From positions 1-64,000 of the forward strand of contig JBJXEW010000025.1 of the NCBI GenBank assembly GCA_046156035.1: a stretch of DNA of 64,000 nt, in the 5' to 3' direction. Below, piece after piece: positions 7,505 to 16,009 of the stretch. Position numbers and translations under genes: made by a program. Under the pieces are notes generated by a model that saw only the letters and a program-made list of their open reading frames with translations, had not been told where the DNA came from and ran no database searches. Source of the DNA: JAEUIX01 sp046156035 (GTDB lineage Bacteria; Planctomycetota; Phycisphaerae; Phycisphaerales; UBA1924). Every line of letters starts with the position of its first letter. The stretch's first letter is position 1.

Positions 7505-9589
7505 TTACTTGCCGAGCAGTTCGTTCGCCACGTTGTCGGCGCCGTAGATCACCCGCATGGCCTCGATCATCGCGCGGCTGTCGACGACGACGGCGCGGTT
7601 GACGCGCTCGTCAAAGTAGAACGAGCCGGGAAGGCTGTGCAGGTTGCCGTCGAAGACCAAGCCCACGACTTCACCGGACTTGTTCACGACGGGGCTGCCG
7701 GAGTTTCCGCCGATGATGTCGGCTGTGCAGGTGAAGTTGAACGGGGTCTTGGGGTCGAGTTTGTCCTTGTTCTTGAGCCAGGAGTCAGGGAGGACGAACT
7801 CCTTCTGGCCCTTGCGTGCCTCGGCCCGCTCGAAGGTGCCACCGATGGTGGTGAAGGCGGGGACGGGCGCGCCGTCCTCGGTCCAACCCTTGACGGCGCC
7901 GTAGGACACGCGGAGCGTGCCGGTGGCATCGGGGTAGGAGTTCTCGCCCTCGATGGCGAAGCGGGCCTTGGCGATGCGGGAGTAGGCGTCTCGCTCGACG
8001 GCGTCGAACGTGTCTTCGGCGACCTTGCGGGCGGCGCGATACTCGCTGTCGAGCAACTTGGCAAAGGTGATCATCGCGTCGTCGGCGGAGTCGATCGCGT
8101 CGCGCCCGCCGTCGGCCAGTTTCTTGCGGAAGGCCACGTCAGCGAGTTTGGTGCCGCTGACGAGTTCAGCGGCGCGCTCCGTCGGGCTCTTGCCCGCCAG
8201 GGCCTTCACCACGAGCGGGTCGTTGCCCCCGAGCAGTTCAGCCATGAGCGAGAGCGCGCTGGCCACGTTGTGCTTCTCGAGCGACGGGTGGATGGGCGCG
8301 TCGGAGAAGAGCCGCAGTTTCAGGCTCGGCAGGCCTGCGTCGCCGAACTCGCGGAGGCGCTCGGCGGCGGGCTTGGGGAGTTCATCGGCCATCATGACCA
8401 GCGTGCGCGCGGCCCGGAAAAGGTCGCCGCCGGTGCCGCGAGAGAGCAGGCCGTAGCGCACGTGCCAAGCCTTGCGGGCCTCGGCTGCTGCGGCGATCTT
8501 CGCCCAGGCGTCGCCGGTGGTCTTCTGCCACTCGGGGTTGGCGGCCACGGCCTTGCGCAGGTCGGCCTCGGCCTGGGCCTTGGCCTTCATGGGGGCGGGG
8601 TCGAGCAGCCCGGCGTACTGGCCCATGATGGCCTTGCGGCTGTTGGCGATGCCGTAAAAGTCGTCGCTGCCGATGCGGGCGTTGTCGGCGGAGCGGTTCA
8701 TGAACGCCTGGATGCGCTGCTCGTCGCGCCAGAGCGTGTGGAGGCGTGCCGGGTGGTCCACGTCGCGGATGAAGGCGAGGTGGTCCATGGTGAGTTGGCG
8801 CTGCGTGCGGCCGGGGTGGCCGATGATGAAGACCAGGTCGTTCTCGGCCGCGCCCGCGGCGCTCCACTTGAGGTAGTGCTCGGGCTGCACCGGCTTGTCG
8901 TTCTCGTAGACGCGCAGGAAGGTGCAGTCGAGGTTGAAGCGGGGGTACTCGAAGTTGTCGGTGTCGCCGCCGAAGAACGCCGCGCCGTGCTCGGGGGCGA
9001 AGACCAGGCGGACATCGGTGAATCGCTTGTAGCCGTAAAGGTGGTACTTGCCGCCCGCGTAGAGCGTGACCACCGAGTAGGTGTTGCCGTCCGTGCCCTT
9101 CTCCTTCTCCATCGCGCCCATGGCGGCGCGGCGTGCCGCGTTGGCCGCGGCGGGGGCCATGTCGGGCTTGGCGGCGGCGTTGATGGCGTCGGTGACGTCT
9201 TCGATGGTCCACAGGACGCGGACTTCGGTGCCGGGGCACTTGAGTTCGTCGGCACGGGTCTTGGCAAGGAAGCCGTCTTTCATCAGGTCGCGCTCGGCGG
9301 TGGAGAGTTGCGCGATCATGTCGCTGGCCACGTGGTGGTTGGTCATGAGCAGGCCGTTGGCGGAGACGAACGAGCCGGAGGCGCCGATGCGCACGGCCGA
9401 GCGCTGCATGTGCAGGAGCCAGTCGGGCGTGGGCTCGAAGTTGTAGCGTTCCTTGAGTTGCTTCCTGGGCGGGTTGTTCAGCAGCCACATGCCCTCATCG
9501 GCCACCGAGGGTGTGGCCACACCCGCCAGGGCAACCAGCGCGGCGGCGGACGACGAGAGACAAGCCCGGAGGAGTGCGGAACGCTTCAC
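7505..9589 (-). CDS. S46 family serine peptidase (dipeptidyl-peptidase 7/11 type)
   Basis: A 694-residue exported exopeptidase that removes N-terminal dipeptides in the periplasm; about 700 residues is the family norm. Residues 1-30 are a signal peptide. The mature part opens with DEGMWLLNN, a family hallmark. The catalytic His is in LMTNHHVAS (His85/His86), the Asp lies in the GGDTDNFEYPRFNLD segment, and the Ser is in GGNSGSP (about residue 630). The GTG at 9589 is chosen because TTGGAG precedes it and the signal peptide starts there; the upstream ATG would add an atypical Pro-rich leader. Peptide specificity (hydrophobic or acidic) cannot be decided by eye. Confidence 0.94.
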   Translation of the reverse strand: MKRSALLRACLSSSAAALVALAGVATPSVADEGMWLLNNPPRKQLKERYNFEPTPDWLLHMQRSAVRIGASGSFVSANGLLMTNHHVASDMIAQLSTAERDLMKDGFLAKTRADELKCPGTEVRVLWTIEDVTDAINAAAKPDMAPAAANAARRAAMGAMEKEKGTDGNTYSVVTLYAGGKYHLYGYKRFTDVRLVFAPEHGAAFFGGDTDNFEYPRFNLDCTFLRVYENDKPVQPEHYLKWSAAGAAENDLVFIIGHPGRTQRQLTMDHLAFIRDVDHPARLHTLWRDEQRIQAFMNRSADNARIGSDDFYGIANSRKAIMGQYAGLLDPAPMKAKAQAEADLRKAVAANPEWQKTTGDAWAKIAAAAEARKAWHVRYGLLSRGTGGDLFRAARTLVMMADELPKPAAERLREFGDAGLPSLKLRLFSDAPIHPSLEKHNVASALSLMAELLGGNDPLVVKALAGKSPTERAAELVSGTKLADVAFRKKLADGGRDAIDSADDAMITFAKLLDSEYRAARKVAEDTFDAVERDAYSRIAKARFAIEGENSYPDATGTLRVSYGAVKGWTEDGAPVPAFTTIGGTFERAEARKGQKEFVLPDSWLKNKDKLDPKTPFNFTCTADIIGGNSGSPVVNKSGEVVGLVFDGNLHSLPGSFYFDERVNRAVVVDSRAMIEAMRVIYGADNVANELLGK

Positions 9590-9770
9590 GTGCGATCTCC
9601 AAAGAGGAAGGGGAGGGGTTCGCAATCACGCCCGAACGAGCGTGCGGCCCACCCGTGCAAGTGTACGGCTTGGTGCGCGGCGGGCCGCAGTTGTCGTGCG
9701 AGCCCGTGAGAAGCGGGTCTCCCTAGATCCCCCTCCTTCCCCCTCACCCCGGTTGTGCTAGGCTGGTGCG

Positions 9771-10454
9771 ATGATCGATGTCGTCTGCGATGCCTGCGAG
9801 CGACCCTTCCAAGTGCCTGACGAGCAGGCGGGCGCCAAGGCCCCATGCCCGCGCTGCGGCGACATCAAGCGGATTCCGGGGCAGGGTGGCCCGGGCGCGG
9901 CAGCGGCCAGCGCGACGACCGGTGCGGGGGGCGCCGTGGGGGCGGCCGTGGGAGGCACGGATCGCGCGCTGGCGATGGGCCTGCCGGCGCGAGACGGGCC
10001 CGAGGCCACCGTGCTGGAGGTGCGTGGGTCGGTTTTCCGGTCGCGGCCGGTGGCGTATGCCCTGAACCTGCTGGTGCTGCTGGGGGCATTGGCGGGGAGC
10101 GTGGTGCTGGCCCTGACGCCCGCCACGCTGCCGTTTGCCATCGGCACGCTGCTGCTGGCGCTGGTGTGCGGGTTCATCTGGGCACGCTGGGCGGTGCTGG
10201 CCCATGCGGAGCGGCTGACGGTGACAAACAAGCGGGTGATCTTCGCGCGCGGCCTGCTCAGCAAGAGCACCATCGAGATGCTGCACCGGACGGTGCAGGA
10301 CATCGAGATCGACCAGACCTTCACCGACCGCCTGCTGGGGATCGGCAGGGTGAGCATCTCCAACGCCGGGCAGGAGGATGATGAGATCATCATCAGGGCG
10401 GTTCCAGACCCGTACCGCATCCGTCAGGTGATCGATGCGTATCGGGTGATGTAG
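9771..10454 (+). CDS. Zinc-ribbon membrane protein with bacterial PH domain
   Basis: A 227-residue protein in three parts. A CxxC...CxxC ribbon occupies residues 6-29 (VVCDACE, APCPRCG), then an Ala/Gly linker. Two membrane helices span about 95-140. A DUF304/bPH_2 domain covers about 140-222, seen in LTVTNKRVIFARGLLSKSTIEM and VQDIEI. Proteins with this PH domain are membrane-associated and of unsettled function. The ribbon-plus-PH arrangement is common in planctomycetes. The next gene on the strand follows closely and also carries a ribbon. Confidence 0.8.
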   Translation: MIDVVCDACERPFQVPDEQAGAKAPCPRCGDIKRIPGQGGPGAAAASATTGAGGAVGAAVGGTDRALAMGLPARDGPEATVLEVRGSVFRSRPVAYALNLLVLLGALAGSVVLALTPATLPFAIGTLLLALVCGFIWARWAVLAHAERLTVTNKRVIFARGLLSKSTIEMLHRTVQDIEIDQTFTDRLLGIGRVSISNAGQEDDEIIIRAVPDPYRIRQVIDAYRVM

Positions 10455-10531
10455 CGTTGCCACCGCCTGGCACGCCGCGCCGATACACTCAGCCCGCCCC
10501 GCAGGCTGCCACCCCCTCCACCCCCCCACCC

Positions 10532-10927
10532 GTGAAGACCCTCACACGCACACTCCGCGATCACCCCACCGTCTCGACGCTGGTCGACACGGGCGCGGCG
10601 TTTTTGAGCCGCGTGCGGTTCAAGGCGTTGTTGTGGATGATCGGCATCGGCCTGTGTACGTGGGCGGCGATTCTGCTGGCGGGCCTGGCGTGGGTGCCGG
10701 TGGTGGGCGTGGCCATGGCCGCGGCCGCGGCGACGATCAACAAGGTTGCGCACCGCCTGGACAAGCCCGTGTGCCACGGCTGCGGGCACGACATGACGGG
10801 GCAGCCGCTTGGGCCCGCGGGCGCGGTGTGCCCGACGTGCGGCTCGCTGCACCAGCCGCGCCCGACGGGGGAGGCACCGCTGGTGGCGGCGGTGAGTGAA
10901 GAGGATGAGGCGAAGGCCGCGGCGTAG
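10532..10927 (+). CDS. Small membrane protein with C-terminal zinc ribbon
   Basis: A 131-residue protein if the GTG at 10532 is used; a TTG at 10457, overlapping nothing, would add 25 Pro/Thr-rich residues. Two adjacent hydrophobic helices (LLWMIGIGLCTWAAILLAG and VPVVGVAMAAAAAT) are followed by a ribbon with CHGCGHDMTG and CPTCGS. I do not recognise a family. It probably sits in the inner membrane with the ribbon in the cytosol and may be co-transcribed with the preceding PH-domain gene. Confidence 0.65.
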   Translation: MKTLTRTLRDHPTVSTLVDTGAAFLSRVRFKALLWMIGIGLCTWAAILLAGLAWVPVVGVAMAAAAATINKVAHRLDKPVCHGCGHDMTGQPLGPAGAVCPTCGSLHQPRPTGEAPLVAAVSEEDEAKAAA

Positions 10928-10980
10928 CGCGGCTCACGGTTGAACGGCGCGGAAACCCAAAGCAGACCTGACGGCGCACG

Positions 10981-11037
10981 CGGAGTGTGGGGGTACCCAA
11001 GACGCAAGACACCCACTCGGAGAGTGGGGCTACCCAA
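10981..11037. repeat. Tandem imperfect repeat of CGGAGnGTGGGGnTACCCAAG
   Basis: Two copies (CGGAGTGTGGGGGTACCCAAG at 10981-11001 and CGGAGAGTGGGGCTACCCAAG at 11018-11038) about 37 bp apart. The second contains the hairpin CCCACTC-GGA-GAGTGGG (11012-11028). The right end abuts the stop codon of the leftward gene at 11039. Confidence 0.75.
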
Positions 11038-11038
11038 G

Positions 11039-11872
11039 TCAGGGCTTCTTCTCGCCCATGTCGCCCTCGGGCTTGGCCTCGCTGGGCGCGGCCGACTCGG
11101 CGGGCTTCTCGGTTTCGGGGTTCTTCAGGGCACGCTCTGTGGCCGCGGCCACCTCGGCGCCCGGCAGCACGACGATCGCTCCGCGGAACGAACCCTCCTC
11201 GGCGGCCTCTTCCTGAGAAGGGGCCTGCACCACAGCGAAGCCGACCACCTGGCCGCTGGCAGCGAAGACGGGTCGGCCGTACATGCGCAGGCCATCCGCG
11301 GGCACGATGAGGGTGCGGGGCTTCTTCACGACAGCGCCCACGCGGAAGTCGGAGATGGCCACGGTGCGGTCAAAGAACTTGTCCAGGCGGGTGAGCATGA
11401 GGAGTTTGTCGCCCTGAGCCACCAACGCGGACTTGCTGAAATCCGCGTGTGTGTAGGCCTTGTCTGCGGGCTTCTCGATCTGCACCCAGGCCAGGTCAAG
11501 TTCGCTGTCGCGGCTCACGAGTTTGGCATCGACACCCTCGGTGTCGTCGCCCACGAGCACCTTGATCTTGGTGGGAGAGACGGTGAGGCCCGGTCGCCCG
11601 CCGCCGGGGATCGCGCCCATGTCCACGCCCGAGCACAGGACGAGGCCCTTGCCGTCGATCATGAGGCCCACCGCCTCGGTCTCCTTCTCTTGGGCCTGGC
11701 CGTTCATGTCGATCTTGAGCACGTACTTGATGGAGACAAGCACGCCGCTGGATTCGGCCACGATCTTGGCGTATTCGGGCTCGGCGGTGAGGGCCGGCGA
11801 GGCGAGGGGACCGGAGAAGACCGCCGCGGCAGCGCCGAGGCACAGGGCGGACACAACGCGGCGAGAGACCAT
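11039..11872 (-). CDS. Secreted pseudo-HtrA (degenerate trypsin-like) protein, paralog B
   Basis: A 277-residue protein with a signal peptide ending near residue 29. The mature part follows an HtrA protease layout but lacks its chemistry. The strand normally leading to the catalytic His reads VGLMIDGKGLVLCSGVDMG, with no His. The Asp segment SELDLAWVQI is kept. Where GNSGGP is expected there is MYGRPVFAASGQVVGFAV. The C-terminal LPGAEVAAATERAL is identical to the paralog encoded at 12657-13571. It is probably a periplasmic binding or regulatory protein, not a protease. The ATG at 11872 is the start of the signal peptide. Confidence 0.7.
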   Translation of the reverse strand: MVSRRVVSALCLGAAAAVFSGPLASPALTAEPEYAKIVAESSGVLVSIKYVLKIDMNGQAQEKETEAVGLMIDGKGLVLCSGVDMGAIPGGGRPGLTVSPTKIKVLVGDDTEGVDAKLVSRDSELDLAWVQIEKPADKAYTHADFSKSALVAQGDKLLMLTRLDKFFDRTVAISDFRVGAVVKKPRTLIVPADGLRMYGRPVFAASGQVVGFAVVQAPSQEEAAEEGSFRGAIVVLPGAEVAAATERALKNPETEKPAESAAPSEAKPEGDMGEKKP

Positions 11873-12004
11873 GGCGAAACTCCGTGGCGAACCGACACCA
11901 GCCGGGCACAAACGCAAGGGCTAACTTAGGCGCGATGGGCGGTCGGATCGACCCGCACGACCCGTTGTGCAAGATGAGGTGGGCCCGAAAATCGCCGTCA
12001 ACCC

Positions 12005-12355
12005 TCAGCGGAGAAGGTCTTCGAGGTTGCCGATGAGGCGCGGGGCGTGCACGGTGGCGATCTCCCACATCACGGCGTGGTTCACCTCGCCAAACTCGTG
12101 GGCCAGGCGGTGGCGCTGGGCGCGGATCTGAAGCCAGGGGATGTGCGGGGCACGGGCCCGCGTTTCGCCCGAGACGAACCGCACGGCCTCGCCGATGATC
12201 TCCACCTGCCGCTCCACGGCCGAGCGCAGGAGAGGGTCGTGCAGGTATTGGTTGAGGGTCTTGCCCGAGACGAACGACACGGCCAGCCTCGCCGCGTCGA
12301 GCATGACCTCCAGCAGGGCCGGATCGCGCGAGGGATGGATGCGTCTAGGCTGCAT
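12005..12355 (-). CDS. HEPN-domain protein (HepT-like, DUF86), pair 1
   Basis: A 116-residue all-helical protein with the HEPN signature R-x4-H in HRLAHEFGEVN near residues 84-94 and the preceding RSAVERQVEIIGEAVRFV helix. HepT-type proteins are RNases neutralised by a partner MNT-domain nucleotidyltransferase. Its ATG lies inside the MNT gene (11-bp overlap), which indicates translational coupling. Toxin activity is inferred from the family only. Confidence 0.85.
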   Translation of the reverse strand: MQPRRIHPSRDPALLEVMLDAARLAVSFVSGKTLNQYLHDPLLRSAVERQVEIIGEAVRFVSGETRARAPHIPWLQIRAQRHRLAHEFGEVNHAVMWEIATVHAPRLIGNLEDLLR

Positions 12356-12653
12356 GCACGACCCGGCGGCACGCCATGATCGACTCGCGCAGGCGCTTGT
12401 TGGTGATGCGGCACTTTTCCACCACGGTCACGGTGCGCCCGAAGATCTGTTCGAGTTGGCTGACCAGTTCGGGCGTGTTCTCGAACGTGAAGCCGCAGCC
12501 AGCGGCGAACTCCAGCATCACGTTCACGTCGCTGTCGGGGCGGAAGTCATCTCGCAGCACCGAACCATACAGCGAGAACTCACTGATGCCCCACGCGCGG
12601 CAGAAAGCCTCGACACGCTCCAGGGGCACCGGGATGCGCGGCTCGAACTCCAC
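12345..12653 (-). CDS. MNT-domain nucleotidyltransferase (MntA-like), pair 1
   Basis: A 102-residue minimal nucleotidyltransferase. The fold motif is SLYGSVLRDDFRPDSDVNVM. In active MntA proteins two Asp residues (DxD) bind metal; here the second is Asn (DVN), so AMP-transfer activity is doubtful although pairing with the HEPN protein may remain. The start is a GTG at 12653, only four bases beyond the stop of the upstream secreted protein gene, so the three genes look like one transcript. Family members act as antitoxins by modifying the HEPN toxin. Confidence 0.82.
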   Translation of the reverse strand: MEFEPRIPVPLERVEAFCRAWGISEFSLYGSVLRDDFRPDSDVNVMLEFAAGCGFTFENTPELVSQLEQIFGRTVTVVEKCRITNKRLRESIMACRRVVHAA

Positions 12654-12656
12654 GGG

Positions 12657-13571
12657 CTACTTGCCGCCTTCGGCGGGCTTGGCGGGGACCGGCTGCGGGG
12701 GCTTGTCGCCCTCGGCCTCCTTGCCGTCATCGGCGGCGGTTTTCAGTGCCCGCTCCGTGGCCGCGGCGACCTCTGCACCGGGCAGGATCGCGACGCCGCC
12801 CGAGCCGCCGGAGAACATCATGCCGAACATGTCATCGCGTCCGCCGTCGCCGTCTTCGCGGCTGGGCATCTGCATGACGAGCACACCCACGGGCTCGCCA
12901 GCCGCGGTGTAGACCGCGCCGCCCGCCCCCCCTCCGCCCCCGCCCATCATGCCGCCGCCGCCCGCCCCCGGGAGGAGCAACGCGCGGGGCTTCTTGGCCA
13001 CGCCCGCCACACGCAGTTCGCCGACGACGGGCGTGCGGTCGAAGAACTTGTCGGCGTGGGAGACGGTGTAGAGCATGTCGCCCACGCGGGCAGCCGCCGA
13101 GCGTGCGAAGTCCACGGCTTGGTAAGGCTTGGCGGGGGCTTGGTCGATCCTCACCCATGCGAGGTCGAGTTCGGTATCGCGCGCGATGAGTTTCGCATCC
13201 GCGCCCACCGTGTCTTCGCCCACGAGCACGCGGATCTTCTCCGGCTTGATGGAGGCGTGCAGGTTGCTGCCGCCGCTGTACTGCTGCATCATGCCCAGGA
13301 AACCGCCCAACTGCATGTTGGAGACGAGCACGAGGCCGGAGGGATCGATCATGAGGCCGGAGACCTCCTGCTCGTTCTCATCATCGCCGAAGCCGCCGAA
13401 CTCCATCTTGAGGACGAACTTGATGGCGACCACGCTGCCGGAGCGCGACTCCGCCAGCCGCGCGTAGGTTTCGGCCACGGGGTCGGCAGCAGGGGCGGGT
13501 TCGTGAGTGGCGGCGGCCGGGGCCTGGGCACCGAGCGTGAGGGCGGCCAGAAGCGACAGGGCGGTTCGCAT
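12657..13571 (-). CDS. Secreted pseudo-HtrA protein, paralog A
   Basis: A 304-residue exported protein with a signal peptide of about 20 residues. It is paralogous to the gene at 11039-11872: both have EVSGLMIDPSGLVL-like and DLAWVRI-like segments, DKFFDRT, and a closing LPGAEVAAATERALK. The catalytic His position reads LVSNMQLGG and no GNSGGP is present; instead there is a run of Gly and Met (about residues 205-225). Only the Asp segment is retained. It lies directly downstream of the intact HtrA gene, which suggests duplication followed by loss of activity. The ATG at 13571 has GGAG seven bases upstream. Confidence 0.72.
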   Translation of the reverse strand: MRTALSLLAALTLGAQAPAAATHEPAPAADPVAETYARLAESRSGSVVAIKFVLKMEFGGFGDDENEQEVSGLMIDPSGLVLVSNMQLGGFLGMMQQYSGGSNLHASIKPEKIRVLVGEDTVGADAKLIARDTELDLAWVRIDQAPAKPYQAVDFARSAAARVGDMLYTVSHADKFFDRTPVVGELRVAGVAKKPRALLLPGAGGGGMMGGGGGGAGGAVYTAAGEPVGVLVMQMPSREDGDGGRDDMFGMMFSGGSGGVAILPGAEVAAATERALKTAADDGKEAEGDKPPQPVPAKPAEGGK

Positions 13572-13601
13572 GCAAGGCTCCTGAACGGGGTTGGCTCGGC
13601 C

Positions 13602-13662
13602 GGCGGACGGGACGTCCGCCCCACCAAGGCTCCACGAGCGGACGGGACCCGCCGACGGCGGG
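13602..13662. repeat. Two GC hairpins in the htrA-downstream spacer
   Basis: GGCGGAC-GGGAC-GTCCGCC (13602-13620) and CCCGCC-GAC-GGCGGG (13648-13662) stand in the 113-bp gap between the intact HtrA gene and its inactive paralog. There is no T-run, so an RNA-stabilising or attenuating role is more likely than simple termination. Confidence 0.65.
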
Positions 13663-13684
13663 CCCCACCAGCGCGATGTGCCCC

Positions 13685-15838
13685 TTACTTGGGCGCGGTG
13701 GCAGGCTTCGTTTCCTTGTCGAGCGTCGGCTTCCACTCAGGCTCCACGAAGCGGTAACTGGTGCGCGTGCCCCGCAGCACGACGAAGGTGATGCGCTCGG
13801 GTTGCTTCTTGGCGATGGCCTCCATGGCCTTGCGATACGTCAGGATGTCGGTGATGACGGCCTCGTCGATGCGCTGGATGAGGTCGCCGGGGAACAGCCC
13901 GCCCAGAGCCGCCCAGCCGGCCCGCTCGGCGCTGGAGACGAGCACGCCCTGCACGCTGTCGTCCCACTTGTTGTCGTCGCGGTCGAAGAAGGTGAGTTCG
14001 CGCACGGAGAGTTCAAAGTCTTTGTTCTCGTCGCGCCGCGCCTCTTCGGGGCCGATGCGCGTGCGCTCCAAGGACACGTCGATTTCCTTCTTTTCGGTGC
14101 CGCGCATCACCGTGAGTTTGGCCTGGTCGTCGATCTTCTGGTTGCGGATCTTGCGGCTCAGGAGGCCGGCATCCTGCATGCCGCGCGGCTGCACACGTTC
14201 GCCGTTGATGGCCGTGACGATGTCGCCCACCTTGAGTTCGCTGTCGGCGGCGCGGGTCTTGGGGTACACACGTGTCACGCGGAAGCCCTGCAACTCACCG
14301 GACCCGAGTTGGTCGGCCAGTTCCCGCAGCACGGGCTGCGTGGCCACGCCCAGCCACGCCTTGGCGGCCTCGCGCGGCGGGTCTTGCGGCTTGTCCGGCC
14401 GGGGCTTGATGACCGTGACCTGGTTCTTGCCCCGCCGCTCGAACTCAACCAGCAGATGCTCGGGGATGGTCTCCTGGTCCATGATGCTGCGGTACGCGGC
14501 GACCATCTCCTCAAGGTTTTTCACCGTCTTGCCGCCGACGGCCCGCACAATGTCGCCGGGGTTGATCTGCGGTTCTGCCAGCGCGGCGGGCCCGCCGCCA
14601 CGCACGCCGGTGACGAGCACGCCGTCGCGGTTTTCGAGGCGGTCTTCGCGTGCGTAGAAGTCGGTGATTTCTTCGGCGGAGAAGCCCCAGCCGCGCACGG
14701 CGGCCTTCTCGCCGCGGTCTTTGAGGAGTTTCTCGGTGGTGATGGTGAGGTCTTTGGGCGAGCCTTCGCGGGCGACGGTGAGCGTGAGCGTGCCGCCGAT
14801 GGGCGTGTCGGCGATTTTGCGGGCGACAGCGGGAATCTCCTCGGCGAAGCGGATGTTCATGGGTTCGCCGTTGAAGCGCGTAACCACATCGCCGGACTTG
14901 AGGCCCGCCTTGTCGGCCGGGCTGCCCTGGCTCACGCTGGCCACCAGCACGCCCTCCTTGATGCCGGTGCGGTCGGTCTGGCGGAGGGAGACGCCGATGT
15001 AACTGCGCGGCACCTCGCCGAACTCGATGAGTTTGGCGGCGATGTCTTTCACCATGTTGGCGGGCGAGGCGAAGCCCATGCCCGAGCCGCCGCGCGTGTT
15101 GACGCCGACGACGAGCCCGTCAAGGTTCACCAGCGGCCCGCCGGAGTTGCCGGGGTTGATGAGGGCATCGTGCTGGATCCAGCGGGTGTATTGGCCGGTG
15201 CGTTGGCCGTCGATCATGTCGATGGCATCAACCTCGTCGTTGCCAGAGAAACTGGAGGTGAAGACGCGCTCCACGTTTGAGACGATGCCGAGCGTGACGG
15301 AGCGGGAGAGAGCGAAGGGCGAGCCCATGGCCAGCACATACTCGCCCACCTGGAGTTTGTCGCTGTCGCCGAGTTCGGCGGTGGGGAGGCTGGCGGGGTC
15401 CTTCATGTCTTTGAGATCAATCTGGAGAATGGCCAGATCGGTGGCGGGGTCTTCGCCGACGAGGCGCGCGTTGGCCTCCTGCTTGTCTGCGAGGCGCACC
15501 TTGAACTTCTTGCCGGTGCTCACCACGTGGGCGTTGGTGAGCACGTAGCCCTTCTTGGAAATGATGGTGCCCGAGCCGACGGACTCGCTTTTGGTTTCTT
15601 TACCGGAGTAGAAGTCGCTGGTGATGACATGGATGTTGACGAGTGCGGGGAAGACCTTGTCTCGTGCCGCGCCGATGATGTCGCGCAGGCCGTCGCGGAT
15701 GTTGGCGCCGCCCTGGCCCGCCTCGGGTGTCGTGGCCGCGGGCTGGTCTGCGAGTGTGGACGAAGCGGGGCACGTCAGCACACCACCGGCAAGAACGACC
15801 AGCGCGGCGGGAATCAGGCGGTGGGGACGACGCGTCAT
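13685..15838 (-). CDS. HtrA/DegP-type periplasmic serine protease with four PDZ domains
   Basis: A 717-residue exported protease, much longer than the two-PDZ DegP family norm of about 450-500. After a signal peptide (residues 1-30) the trypsin-like domain carries His104 (VLTNAHVV), Asp134 (PATDLAILQI) and Ser232 (NPGNSGGPL). Four PDZ-like units follow, starting near IGVSLRQTDRTG (about 280), at about 390 (DGVLVTGVRGGGPA), about 525 (AWLGVATQPVLRELAD) and about 650 (VQGVLVSSAERAGWAA). Expected role: degradation or chaperoning of misfolded envelope proteins. It heads a leftward block containing two catalytically degenerate relatives. GGAAA precedes the ATG at 15838. Confidence 0.93.
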   Translation of the reverse strand: MTRRPHRLIPAALVVLAGGVLTCPASSTLADQPAATTPEAGQGGANIRDGLRDIIGAARDKVFPALVNIHVITSDFYSGKETKSESVGSGTIISKKGYVLTNAHVVSTGKKFKVRLADKQEANARLVGEDPATDLAILQIDLKDMKDPASLPTAELGDSDKLQVGEYVLAMGSPFALSRSVTLGIVSNVERVFTSSFSGNDEVDAIDMIDGQRTGQYTRWIQHDALINPGNSGGPLVNLDGLVVGVNTRGGSGMGFASPANMVKDIAAKLIEFGEVPRSYIGVSLRQTDRTGIKEGVLVASVSQGSPADKAGLKSGDVVTRFNGEPMNIRFAEEIPAVARKIADTPIGGTLTLTVAREGSPKDLTITTEKLLKDRGEKAAVRGWGFSAEEITDFYAREDRLENRDGVLVTGVRGGGPAALAEPQINPGDIVRAVGGKTVKNLEEMVAAYRSIMDQETIPEHLLVEFERRGKNQVTVIKPRPDKPQDPPREAAKAWLGVATQPVLRELADQLGSGELQGFRVTRVYPKTRAADSELKVGDIVTAINGERVQPRGMQDAGLLSRKIRNQKIDDQAKLTVMRGTEKKEIDVSLERTRIGPEEARRDENKDFELSVRELTFFDRDDNKWDDSVQGVLVSSAERAGWAALGGLFPGDLIQRIDEAVITDILTYRKAMEAIAKKQPERITFVVLRGTRTSYRFVEPEWKPTLDKETKPATAPK

Positions 15839-16009
15839 GGGGGCGTTTCCTTGCGGGTGCGAGGGATCGATCGCGGCCAAGCGTGCGCACCGAATGCGCA
15901 GGCCCACCCGACCGTCGATACGACGGCACGAAGTGGTAGGATCGGATGGACGGGCGGTTTCACGCCACAACGGGCTTTGCGGGCCGGCCGGGGGGACGGC
16001 TCAAATAAA

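Noticed and set aside
7637..9709. Long plus-strand frame opposite the S46 peptidase gene
   Set aside because: The encoded sequence is Val/Gly/Arg/His-rich without any family motif, while the other strand has full peptidase motifs. It is a mirror of high-GC coding sequence.
13602..13662. Rho-independent terminator after htrA
   Set aside because: The hairpins lack a T-run on either strand, so ordinary termination is not supported.
12141..13757. Long plus-strand frame opposite the MNT/HEPN and pseudo-HtrA genes
   Set aside because: It spans four real genes on the other strand, has His/Ala/Arg-rich composition and has no recognisable domain.
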